The notes beneath the pieces are model-generated. The model searched no databases and was not told where the DNA came from. It saw nothing but the letters and a program-made list of their open reading frames with translations. Positions 1-7,808 of a DNA stretch of 64,000 bases are shown in pieces. Position 1 is the stretch's first letter; every line of letters starts with the position of its first letter. Where the stretch lies: positions 62,001-126,000 of the forward strand of contig NZ_JAIEUL010000004.1 in NCBI RefSeq assembly GCF_019599185.1. Direction: 5' to 3'. Both the position numbers and the translations under genes were made by a program. The stretch is from Cryobacterium inferilacus. GTDB taxonomy: Bacteria > Actinomycetota > Actinomycetes > Actinomycetales > Microbacteriaceae.

Positions 1-222
1 CAGCTGTGCATCGACTGTCGCAGACCGTTCATAACCTTCGACCATGCGGACTGGTTCAAAGGCAAGGGTCTCGCCATGCCGAAGTCACACGTAACCGCCA
101 CAAAGCAGCAGTGCCCTCCGACTGCTCCCAGCACCAAAAAGCCGCGCACTCAGCCCATTAAGCCGAGCACCCAGCCCCAGAAGAGCCTCTTGGCTCGACT
201 ATTTGGCTGGTTTTGGAACTAA
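1..222 (+). CDS. 3' end of a zinc-ribbon protein (partial)
   Basis: Open reading frame running in from the left edge and ending at TAA 220-222. The visible 73 residues begin with a CIDC pair, then an F-x-T-F-D...W-F-K-G-K-G-L-A-M-P-K stretch, and one further Cys (QQC). This resembles the small zinc-binding domain (zf-trcl type: CxxC, aromatic, KGL..P, CxxC), with the second Cys pair degenerate. The tail is Pro/Thr/Lys-rich and ends in an aromatic-rich segment (LARLFGWFWN). It lies 36 bp upstream of the VWA gene on the same strand and may be part of that operon. In TerY-phosphatase systems the third partner is usually a protein kinase; whether this is the end of one cannot be seen here. Confidence 0.5.
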   Translation, partial: QLCIDCRRPFITFDHADWFKGKGLAMPKSHVTATKQQCPPTAPSTKKPRTQPIKPSTQPQKSLLARLFGWFWN

Positions 223-258
223 ACGATCTGCTTCTCCCCCTAAACCGAAAGGACCACC

Positions 259-939
259 ATGGCACTCAGAATCTCAGCCGACGATCTAGTTGAGAATCCG
301 ACCCCCCGCGTTCCAGTCTCACTTTGCATCGACACAAGCGGATCGATGATGGGTGACAAGATCCGTGAACTCGTCGAAGGCGTGAACCAGTTCTACGCCA
401 CCATCGACGCTGACGACGACGCGCACGATGCCGCCGAGGTCAGCGTCGTCGAATTCAACTCCCGCGCAAGCCTCCTTCAGGACTATGCGAGCGTGGAGCG
501 ACTCACCCCGATCAGCACGCTTGACCCACGCGGATTGACGTTCCTCGGCGAAGGCGTCAATCTCGCGCTTGACACACTCGAAAAGCGCAAATCGGACTAC
601 TCCGGAAGTGGCGTGCTCTACTACCAGCCGTGGCTTGTACTCATGACGGATGGCCAGCCGAACGGGGACGCCCGCGAGCTCGAACGTGCTGTGCAACGCG
701 TCACGGAGCTGGTCGCCGAAAAAAAGCTCACGGTATTTCCCATCGGCATCGGTGCCGACGCCGATATGAGCGTTCTCGCTCGGTTCAGCCCGAACCGACC
801 GCCACTACGGTTACGCGGGCTCAACTTCAAAGAGTTCTTCGAATGGCTCTCGAAGTCGGTTTCTCGCGTCTCGCAGTCGACTCCGGGTGACACTGTGAAG
901 CTCGACCTTGAAGGACTTGCCGGTTGGGCGGAATTGTAG
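259..939 (+). CDS. VWA-domain protein, TerY-like
   Basis: 226-residue von Willebrand factor A protein. The metal-ion-dependent adhesion site is visible: DTSGSM near residue 25, a conserved Thr (GLTFLGEGV) near residue 94 and MTDGQPNGD near residue 130. The fold covers nearly the whole protein with no signal peptide, so it should be cytoplasmic. A purine-rich Shine-Dalgarno (AAAGGA) precedes ATG 259. The stop at 937-939 abuts the TTG start of the PP2C gene. Small VWA proteins paired with a PP2C phosphatase are known from TerY-type stress and phage-response loci (family knowledge). The neighbouring Abi and type I R-M genes fit a defence island. The exact role is inferred. Confidence 0.75.
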   Translation: MALRISADDLVENPTPRVPVSLCIDTSGSMMGDKIRELVEGVNQFYATIDADDDAHDAAEVSVVEFNSRASLLQDYASVERLTPISTLDPRGLTFLGEGVNLALDTLEKRKSDYSGSGVLYYQPWLVLMTDGQPNGDARELERAVQRVTELVAEKKLTVFPIGIGADADMSVLARFSPNRPPLRLRGLNFKEFFEWLSKSVSRVSQSTPGDTVKLDLEGLAGWAEL

Positions 940-1692
940 TTGTTCAACGAGTTTCACTACCAGGTGCGCGGGCGTGGGCACGAAGCCGAAGGTACGCTCG
1001 GCCAGGACCGGACGCATTACGCGAAGAAGCACGGTGTGCACGTCCTGTGTCTCGCTGACGGAGCGGGTTCCGCATCGCACTCCGCGTACGGCGCACAGGC
1101 CGTTACGCACGCGGGTTGCGCTCTGCTTGCTGACCGATTTCACGATTTCGCGACCGGCGAAGATGCCGTGCAGGCCCGAGAGGACATTGTTGGCACACTC
1201 CACGCTCGCCTCGCGAAAACCGCAGCGCGCCTCGAATGTGAAGTCACTGATCTCGCGTCAACCTTTTTAGCGGTCGCCCTATTCGAGGACCGCTTCGTGG
1301 CCGCTCATATAGGTGACGGTGTCATCGGCTACGTCAAGGACGGCGAGCTCAAGGTCGCGTCGACACCCGACAACGCGGAGTTCGCGAATCAGACAACATT
1401 CGTAACTTCGGGAAATGCTGCCGCTTCACTAAGGCTGTACCGCGGATCGCTACAAGGTATCGCTGGCTTCATCCTGATGAGCGACGGCACGAGCGCCAGC
1501 CTCTTTGACCAGCGCACCAAGTCACTCGCACCAGCGTGCGCCAAGCTGATCTCGATTGTCGGTGAGGCACCGATGAAACAAACAAAAAACCCGGCCCACA
1601 AGAAGTCACTAAGGCGTGTAATTGACACTCAACTTCGGGGTGCCACCAAGGACGACTGCTCGGTAGGAATCCTCGGGCGCCGAGCAATCTAG
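940..1692 (+). CDS. PP2C-like serine/threonine phosphatase
   Basis: 250-residue protein phosphatase 2C-like domain without transmembrane segments. Metal-binding signatures are present: LADGAGSASHSAYGA (first Asp), HIGDGVIGY, LMSDGTSASL and TKDDCSVGIL (last Asp pair), in the canonical order. The start is taken as TTG 940, directly following the VWA stop, which implies translational coupling; the next in-frame start would remove the N-terminal beta strand. Together with the upstream VWA protein it forms the phosphatase arm of a TerY-P-like pair, expected to reverse phosphorylation by a partner kinase that is not visible in this window. Substrate unknown. Confidence 0.75.
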   Translation: MFNEFHYQVRGRGHEAEGTLGQDRTHYAKKHGVHVLCLADGAGSASHSAYGAQAVTHAGCALLADRFHDFATGEDAVQAREDIVGTLHARLAKTAARLECEVTDLASTFLAVALFEDRFVAAHIGDGVIGYVKDGELKVASTPDNAEFANQTTFVTSGNAAASLRLYRGSLQGIAGFILMSDGTSASLFDQRTKSLAPACAKLISIVGEAPMKQTKNPAHKKSLRRVIDTQLRGATKDDCSVGILGRRAI

Positions 1693-1907
1693 CGACAAAG
1701 GGATACCGCAGGGGAGTCATCATTTCCTTGACCAGGCGCCTGCAATGCGACTCGGCGCCGTGCCACCGCCGAGTTTGGCATGGCCGCTAACACATCGCAA
1801 AGAACCGTTCACTTGGTCGCCAGTTGTCACGGTCGTCTTGGCTCGTCCAAAGGCGACCGCGGCCCGATTCATTCCAGGTGGCTCAGGCAGGGTTCAAAAG
1901 AGCTTCC

Positions 1908-2891
1908 CTACCCGCGATTCCACAACGACTCGTTTTCCCATCCCTCAGGGAACCCCATTGCATGTTCGGGACGGAACCGCGTTTGTTTCTCTAGCTTCTT
2001 GATTTGGGTCTTGAACGTCATGGGCCACTCGCTTGACGGGGAAACCGTTATCACCATGTACGCGATCAATGCAGCGAGTGGGTACAGCCGATTCAACTTG
2101 CCCTCTTCCAGACGGTGAAGATGGTGAAGCTGCTCGCCAACGGAGTCGGGAGATATTCGCCCTGGCGGTCGATACACGGTGCGATTCCAGACGCGATTGC
2201 CGTGGGCGCAGTGGTTGCGCAAGGCGCCAACAGCCAAGAGCCACGAGTGGAGCAGATCGGGGGCTTTCTTCTTAAGTCCCATCTGGCTAGCCACGCTGTT
2301 TCGCTCATCAATGCGCAGAAAGTCAAATAGCCAGGTCAGCGACCCAAAGTCAAGAAATTGAACCGCGGCCCAGATCGGTATCTGGCCGCCATAATTCTGC
2401 TCGTGGTGCTTCACATACTCTTCACGATCAGACTTCGGCGTGAGATCGGCGTACCGCCGCAGCCAATCCTCGTAAGCGGTGAAGCCGGGAGACCGTCCCG
2501 GCCGATTGCACGCCGTTGAATTGAGGTGAGAGGCATCAAGGTGCGCGAGTGGATCCCTCTTGCCGAGTGCGTGCGCCACAAACGCGCCGAGGGCTGTCTC
2601 AACAATCTGGAGCCCTTCAAGCAGGACTGCGCGCAGCCGTTCGTCAAAACGGTAAAGGCTCAGAATCTCCTGCAGAGTCGTTCCCTCGACGAACTCATCA
2701 AGAAGCGTTGTGCGATCGTCGCCTTCGCTCAGTCTGACGGCGCGATACGGGTAGGAATACCCAGACAGGCGGTAGTAGCCAATGCGCTTCAGCGCGTTCA
2801 GTGCAGCGTCTCGCTCGCCCAGTTCCATTCCACGTTCTTGCATCTTCGCAAGCAACTGGTTGTAATTGCAAAAGGCCTTCGGCTCGTTCAC
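1908..2891 (-). CDS. Abi family (Abi_2, AbiD/AbiF-like) abortive infection protein
   Basis: 327-residue protein of the Abi_2 family. The N-terminal signature KRIGYYRLSGYSYPYR lies near residues 36-51. A HEPN-type RNase motif R-x4-H (RNHCAH) lies near residue 223, in the usual C-terminal half. The length matches the family (about 300-340). These proteins stop growth of phage-infected cells, probably by RNA cleavage (family knowledge; not shown for this gene). It is transcribed alone, convergent to the VWA-PP2C pair, and a probable structured RNA lies immediately upstream (2906-2973). The context is a defence island. Confidence 0.85.
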   Translation of the reverse strand: MNEPKAFCNYNQLLAKMQERGMELGERDAALNALKRIGYYRLSGYSYPYRAVRLSEGDDRTTLLDEFVEGTTLQEILSLYRFDERLRAVLLEGLQIVETALGAFVAHALGKRDPLAHLDASHLNSTACNRPGRSPGFTAYEDWLRRYADLTPKSDREEYVKHHEQNYGGQIPIWAAVQFLDFGSLTWLFDFLRIDERNSVASQMGLKKKAPDLLHSWLLAVGALRNHCAHGNRVWNRTVYRPPGRISPDSVGEQLHHLHRLEEGKLNRLYPLAALIAYMVITVSPSSEWPMTFKTQIKKLEKQTRFRPEHAMGFPEGWENESLWNRG

Positions 2892-2905
2892 TGGGTCCCC
2901 CGGAC

Positions 2906-2973
2906 AAAATAAAACCGGCCCATGGAATGCCGTTGACTGAAAGTCGATCGCACACAGAGGGGCCGGTGTTTAT
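2906..2973 (-). ncRNA. Probable small structured RNA upstream of the Abi gene
   Basis: Read on the minus strand, an ACCGGCCC/GGGCCGGT closing stem (plus-strand arms 2914-2921 and 2960-2967) encloses about 38 nt that can form a small GACT/AGTC inner hairpin. The 3' arm is followed by a T-rich run (TTTTATTTTG), as in an intrinsic terminator. A TACGAT -10 hexamer lies at 2980-2985, about 7-8 nt before the 5' arm; the -35 is weak. The short gap to the abi start (2891) is too small for a separate promoter, so the RNA may also be the abi leader. Conserved RNAs upstream of AbiF-type genes have been described (from memory). The identification here is by position and structure only. Confidence 0.5.
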
Positions 2974-2985
2974 GCACTGATCGTA

Positions 2986-3477
2986 GCATTATTCAGCCGG
3001 CTGAAAGAATATTTAGGCCCTAAAGAATTCTGATGGCTGATCTGAGCGCCCACCTCAACTACGCGTCCAGACGCCTGGAGCCGGGAGGGGTGACGCCCCT
3101 GCTAGATGCAGGAATCTGAGCCCGTTCAATCCGACCGCCTCTGCCGAGATACGCCGATAACCCTCCATATGTCACGAGCCCCGACCCCGTCACGAGGTCC
3201 GTGGGCACACAGATGGGCGCCGCCCCGGGCACTGCGATCGCTTGCGCAATCGTAGTTGTCTTTTTCGGGACACCTCCGCGATGGCGGAGAAAGTGGGGCG
3301 ACGCCCGGAATCGAGCGTAGCCGAGAGGCTCAGCGCCCCGGTCTGTCCCGCTCCCCCAGTCCGGGGCGCGCTCTGCTCCCGGCCCGCCCGACCACGTATC
3401 CCAGGGGCAATGGTTTGGCGGAGGGTCTGGGATGTGACCGCGCCGAGCTCCGTCGATTCGTGCGTTAGCCTGCACTC
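2986..3477. other. Intergenic region with no supported gene
   Basis: About 490 bp between the Abi leader and the small membrane ORF. It contains a perfect palindrome (TTCAGCCGGCTGAA, 2992-3005) just upstream of the proposed RNA promoter. Around 3285-3370 there is GC-rich, self-complementary sequence. The only longer minus-strand frame here is Pro/Gly/Arg-rich with no recognisable domain, and I do not call it. Confidence 0.4.
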
Positions 3478-3768
3478 ATGGGGCGACGACGCGGAGGGCT
3501 TGGGGCTGGCATTGTCGGCGCCGGCGTATTGCTGAATGCAGCGTCGAACCTACCGAAGCGAGCGCATCATCCATGGATGGTTCCTCTATTCCGGCTGTCG
3601 GGCTGGAGCTTCGTGGCTGCGGTGATCGCATCTTTTGCCGTCATTGGTGTCTGGCCCATCGAACCGACCGTTGGGTTAGTGATCCTTTACGTCATGGTGG
3701 GCTGCGCCATCCTCAGCTTCTTTTTTCTCTGGGGCGCCCTGATCGCCGCGCTAAGCCCTCCCAAGTAG
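3478..3768 (+). CDS. Small two-helix membrane protein, unknown function
   Basis: 96 residues. It has a basic Gly-rich N-terminus, a weak hydrophobic stretch (residues 10-23) and two clear transmembrane helices (about 42-60 and 65-90), and ends AALSPPK. ATG 3478 was chosen because upstream in-frame codons do not extend a plausible protein; no strong ribosome site is visible. No family recognised. It sits between defence genes, where small membrane proteins are often effectors, but nothing in the sequence proves that. Confidence 0.45.
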   Translation: MGRRRGGLGAGIVGAGVLLNAASNLPKRAHHPWMVPLFRLSGWSFVAAVIASFAVIGVWPIEPTVGLVILYVMVGCAILSFFFLWGALIAALSPPK

Positions 3769-3896
3769 CGTGTCGCTCGAGCCTCGTCAGGCTGGACACT
3801 AGGGCGTCGAAGCTCCCCCGCATTGTGAACAGTTAAGCCGGCTTTGCGTTGACGTCAGCGTCTCGGCGGCCAACGGCGGCCGCCTGAAAGATCGGC

Positions 3897-4112
3897 CTAG
3901 CCCTGCTCTACTGTCCAACCTCGGTCAGCCGCGAGCACAGTCAGGTACACGAGACGGATCTTCCAGATGCCGTTCGCCTTGGCCGGTTCCTGCCACGCGC
4001 CCTCCGGGTCCAGGTCGCCATCAGCTTTCATCACCCGGAGCGTGGCACGAAAGTGCTTTGCCGATTTGCCGACGATTTCTGCTGCCTCAGCCGCGGTGAG
4101 TTCATTCTTCAT
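3897..4112 (-). CDS. Small HTH-like protein, unknown
   Basis: 71 residues beginning MKNELTAAEAAEIVGKSAKHFR, which reads like the recognition-helix part of a MerR/excisionase-type helix-turn-helix. A short beta-rich tail (GIWKIRLVYLTVLAA) follows. The ATG at 4112 has a purine-rich sequence upstream. It lies 46 bp downstream of the minus-strand membrane ORF 4159-4731, so it may be the last gene of the hsd operon. It could be a small regulator; no close family recognised. Confidence 0.5.
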   Translation of the reverse strand: MKNELTAAEAAEIVGKSAKHFRATLRVMKADGDLDPEGAWQEPAKANGIWKIRLVYLTVLAADRGWTVEQG

Positions 4113-4158
4113 ACCGGAAGCTTGTCATGCCGTCCCATTGCACTGCCCCGACTGGTTT

Positions 4159-4731
4159 CTACCTGACCGATTTCCAGAGCGCTTTCAACCCTTGGAACAG
4201 CATGACGACCAGCCCAATCGCTGTGCCCTCTATAAAGCTTTCTTTGGCCCGCGACAGAGAACGGCGCCGCCGTCGCTCGCGAGGCACCTTGAATGGTGCC
4301 TGGGGTGGATGCAACCCCAATTCCGTCAGGAACCACTCATCGGGGACCGCTCCCTGACCCCACTCGACGAGCTTGCTCGCTACCTGCACGCCCACGTCGC
4401 GTGATCCGCGATCCGATGTCGCAGCCATCATGAGTTGCGCTTGGGACATCGTCCACTGCGCGACCGGCGAGTCCTCACGCGGCAGCTCGTGTCGGAGTCT
4501 CAGCACGGCGAGGGCGTAGTCGAGCTCCGGGTTTGCGAACATCCTAATAAACACGGGCTTCTGTTGCCATCTGACGGCGTTCTCCATTGTTTCGAGTACG
4601 CGTGAGATTGCGTCGTGGGTGGCGGCCTTTCGCGCCTCCTCGGCACGACGCCGACTTTCAACGGTGAATATGACGAGGGACACGACCACCGCTACAGCAC
4701 TGATCGCCGCAGCAACCGCCGTCCAGTCCAC
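4159..4731 (-). CDS. Membrane-anchored protein coupled to hsdR, unknown
   Basis: 190 residues. One N-terminal transmembrane helix (residues 4-22) is followed by a charged coiled-coil-like stretch (ESRRRAEEARKAATHDAISRVLE) and a helical cytoplasmic region, then an Arg-rich patch (RERRRRRSLSR). A second hydrophobic segment lies near the C-terminus (GTAIGLVVMLFQGLKALW). GTG 4731 shares one base with the hsdR stop (TAGTG), so it is translated as the fourth gene of the hsd operon. The fold resembles DUF4760-like proteins (TM plus helical domain) but I cannot assign it. Possibly an accessory to restriction or an independent defence gene. Confidence 0.6.
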   Translation of the reverse strand: MDWTAVAAAISAVAVVVSLVIFTVESRRRAEEARKAATHDAISRVLETMENAVRWQQKPVFIRMFANPELDYALAVLRLRHELPREDSPVAQWTMSQAQLMMAATSDRGSRDVGVQVASKLVEWGQGAVPDEWFLTELGLHPPQAPFKVPRERRRRRSLSRAKESFIEGTAIGLVVMLFQGLKALWKSVR

Positions 4732-7700
4732 TAGGCAGCGTCCTTGCCATCCCGGTACAGCGCCCGCCCGATCAGTTCAATAATCTTCGCGAGCTTCACA
4801 TCGCTGTTCAGCGCCTCCGCCACCATGGACTCAAAGTTTGTGCCCGACGTGACGATCGCGTTGGTGACGGTGCTGCCCAGGTCGGGGCTGGACAAGAACT
4901 GTTGCTCGGTGTTCGCGGCGATCTGGGTGGTGATTTTTGCGTTCTCGCCGGCCTTGCCCTTGACGTGAGCGTAGAAGCCCATCATGTCGGCCTCCGTCAG
5001 CCCGTCGCCGTCGAACAGCTGGTTGAGCTGGTTGACCGCCTCGAACAGCCGGGCGAGCACTGGATCCACGGGTTTCTTCGACCCAGACGCCGTCATCGGG
5101 TCCAGCACACCGTCATCGAGGCTGATGCTCTGCATCTCGTGCTTCTTGATGCCGTAGCCGATCAGTTCGACGCCGGCCAAGTCGATTGGGCTGCGCCTGT
5201 TGTCTTCCCGGATCACGCGCGCCAGCGCACGGTAGTAGATGGCGTGCTTCTCCACCGATGTGTCTTCGTAGTTGATGATCTGCGACAAGAAGTCGTAGGC
5301 GTTGACGAACGCGGTCAGGTCCCCACGAAAGAGGTCCAATCGATCCACTTCGACGCCGTCACCTTCGAGAAGGGCCGCGTCGTAGCGTTTGTTGAAGCGT
5401 TCCTTGCCAGGCGCCACGGCGGCCGTGAGGGCGTTGTTGCCTTTCTTGAAGACCTCAACGGATGCAGCGGCGTCGACCTCATATTCTTCGTAGATGTGCA
5501 GAGCATCGAGCTTGTCCTTGATGTCGTGCACAATGTTCGGGTCAGACACCGCCGACAGCTTCGCCTCCTTGAAGTACGGGTCGAAGGACTCGCGGATGAC
5601 CTCGGGATCATTCACGAAGTCGAGCACGAACGTGGTGTCCTTGCCCTTGGCCATCCGGTTCAACCGGGACAGGGTCTGCACGGCGGTGACGCCGGAGAGC
5701 TTCTTGTCGACGTACATGGCCACGAGCAGCGGCTGGTCGAACCCGGTCTGGAACTTGTTGGCGACAAGCATGACCTGGAATGCGTCGGTCTTGAACGCCT
5801 CCGGCAGCGACCGGCCCTTGAGCCCGAGATTCATGTTGATCTCCGTGAACGCGTCGGGGCTCAACGCCTCGTCCAGCACTTCCCCGGAGAAGGCGACGAG
5901 GGCGCGAACATCCACGTGGCCCGTGCGTTTCAGATACTCGTCGAAGGCGAGCTTGTAACGCACGGCCTCCTTACGGGAGCCGGTGACGACCATCGCCTTC
6001 GCCTTGCCGTTCAGCCGCCAACCGACGTTCTCGCGGAAGTGCTCGATGATGAGCGCAGCCTTCTGGGTGATATTGAACTCGTGCAGCCGCACCCACTGCA
6101 TGAGCTCTTTCACCGCCTGCGTCTTCTCGACCAGCGGGCCCTCGGAGTCGTACTCCTGGCCGTTGTGGGCCAGCTTGAACGCGACCTTGTACGGAGTGTA
6201 ATTGCGCAGTACGTCGAGGATGAACCCCTCCTCGATGGCCTGCTGCATCGTGTACAGGTGGAACGCCTGCGGCAGCTCCCCACCCTCCGGGACACGGCCG
6301 AACAGTTCCAGGGTCTTCGCCTTCGGCGTGGCCGTGTAGGCAAAGTAGGAGATGTTCGACGCGTTCGCACGGTTCTCCATGTCGGCCGCGAGCAGGGCCT
6401 CCATGTCGATTTCGCCGCCGTCGGCGAGGTCCTCGAGCTCCTCGGCATTGAGAACTGACTTCACCTTGTTCGACGTAGTTCCCGTCTGCGACGAGTGGGC
6501 CTCGTCTGCGATGATCGCGAAGTTGCGGCCGGCGAGGGTGCCCTCGAGTTTGGCCAGCTCGGCCATCGCGAACGGGAACGTCTGGATGGTCACAACGATG
6601 ATCTGCGCGCCCTTGGTGAGCGCCTCGGCGAGCCGGGACGACTTCGACCCGGCGGTTTTGCCGTCGATACCCACAACCACGCCAGTCTTTGCGTCGATCT
6701 GCTTGATCGCATCCTGCAACTGGGTGTCCAGCACGGTGCGGTCGGTGACCACGATCACCGAACTGAACACCTTGCTGCCATCAGCCCGGTGCAAGGTTGA
6801 CAGCTGGTGCGCAGTCCACGCAATGGAGTTCGTCTTGCCCGACCCGGCAGAATGCTGGATCAGATACCGGTGCCCCGGCCCCTCCACTCGGGCTGCCTCA
6901 ATTAGCTTCGTCACCGATTCCCACTGCTGGAACCGCGGAAACAGCAGCGTCTCGGTCTTCTCGACGACCCCGGTGACCGGGTCGATACTCTTCTCGACCT
7001 GCAGGTGCATGAACTGGCCCAAGATACCCAGCCATGCGTCTTTCTGGAATACCCGCTCCCACAGGTACGCCGTGGCGGAGCCGTTCGGGTTCACCGGGTT
7101 GCCGGCCTTCCCGTCGTTGCCCTGATTGAACGGGAGGAAGAACGTGTCCGGCCCACGCAGGTGCGTGGTCATGAACACCTCGGAGTTCGACACCGCGAAA
7201 TGCACCAGCGCCCGATGCCCAAACGACAGAAGCGGCTCACCCTTGGGGTTACGGTCGGTGCGGTACTGCGCGATCGCGTCCTGCACGCTCTGCGTGAAGT
7301 CCGTCTTCAACTCCAGCGTCGCCACCGGCAGACCGTTGACGAAAAAGACCAGGTCGATGCTCTTCTTATTCGCTGTCGAGTAGAACACCTGCCGCATCAC
7401 CCGCAGTCGCATCCGGCCGTAGTCAGCCGTCGTCGCCGGGTTCAACCCGTCAGCGGGCTTGAACTGCGCCATGCGCAACGACACCGGCGTGAACTTGAAC
7501 CCCCGCCGGAGCACGGACAGAGTGCCACCCTGCACGCCGCCAACGCTGTCGAACGGCGCGTCGAGTGACTTCACCAGCCGGTCGAGCAGCGCGTCGCGGG
7601 ACTTCTGCTGGACGGATGCGGCGTCCGCCGGCTTCACGACCTTCTCCAATTCGTCGGGCTGCGTGTCGACCAACCACCCGAACACATCCGCTGGGAACAG

Positions 7701-7808
7701 CGCCCTCTCCTTGTCATACCCGGTGCTCGTCGCCGAGTAAAGCCACCCGTGCGACTCCAAATACAGGGCTAGTTCCTCTTCGAACGGCTTTTCGTTGTGT
7801 TGCCCCAT
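4731..7808 (-). CDS. hsdR: Type I restriction endonuclease subunit R
   Basis: 1025-residue HsdR. The N-terminal PD-(D/E)xK nuclease shows LVFFVNGLPVATLELKTDF with ELK near residue 163. Walker A is GSGKT near residue 320, the DEAH box (IIADEAHSSQTG) is near residue 434, and helicase motif III-like FAYTATPKAKT and motif VI-like QTLSRLNRMAKG follow. A C-terminal helical domain completes the usual length. It cleaves DNA after translocation when recognition sites are unmethylated, in complex with HsdM and HsdS. The ATG shares one base with the hsdS stop (TAATG). All motifs look intact. Confidence 0.95.
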   Translation of the reverse strand: MGQHNEKPFEEELALYLESHGWLYSATSTGYDKERALFPADVFGWLVDTQPDELEKVVKPADAASVQQKSRDALLDRLVKSLDAPFDSVGGVQGGTLSVLRRGFKFTPVSLRMAQFKPADGLNPATTADYGRMRLRVMRQVFYSTANKKSIDLVFFVNGLPVATLELKTDFTQSVQDAIAQYRTDRNPKGEPLLSFGHRALVHFAVSNSEVFMTTHLRGPDTFFLPFNQGNDGKAGNPVNPNGSATAYLWERVFQKDAWLGILGQFMHLQVEKSIDPVTGVVEKTETLLFPRFQQWESVTKLIEAARVEGPGHRYLIQHSAGSGKTNSIAWTAHQLSTLHRADGSKVFSSVIVVTDRTVLDTQLQDAIKQIDAKTGVVVGIDGKTAGSKSSRLAEALTKGAQIIVVTIQTFPFAMAELAKLEGTLAGRNFAIIADEAHSSQTGTTSNKVKSVLNAEELEDLADGGEIDMEALLAADMENRANASNISYFAYTATPKAKTLELFGRVPEGGELPQAFHLYTMQQAIEEGFILDVLRNYTPYKVAFKLAHNGQEYDSEGPLVEKTQAVKELMQWVRLHEFNITQKAALIIEHFRENVGWRLNGKAKAMVVTGSRKEAVRYKLAFDEYLKRTGHVDVRALVAFSGEVLDEALSPDAFTEINMNLGLKGRSLPEAFKTDAFQVMLVANKFQTGFDQPLLVAMYVDKKLSGVTAVQTLSRLNRMAKGKDTTFVLDFVNDPEVIRESFDPYFKEAKLSAVSDPNIVHDIKDKLDALHIYEEYEVDAAASVEVFKKGNNALTAAVAPGKERFNKRYDAALLEGDGVEVDRLDLFRGDLTAFVNAYDFLSQIINYEDTSVEKHAIYYRALARVIREDNRRSPIDLAGVELIGYGIKKHEMQSISLDDGVLDPMTASGSKKPVDPVLARLFEAVNQLNQLFDGDGLTEADMMGFYAHVKGKAGENAKITTQIAANTEQQFLSSPDLGSTVTNAIVTSGTNFESMVAEALNSDVKLAKIIELIGRALYRDGKDAA

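Noticed and set aside
3059..3475. 138-residue minus-strand ORF between abi and the small membrane gene
   Set aside because: Low-complexity Pro/Gly/Arg sequence, no ribosome site, no domain.
4902..6458. 518-residue plus-strand ORF inside hsdR
   Set aside because: Shadow of a motif-complete hsdR; no recognisable domain.
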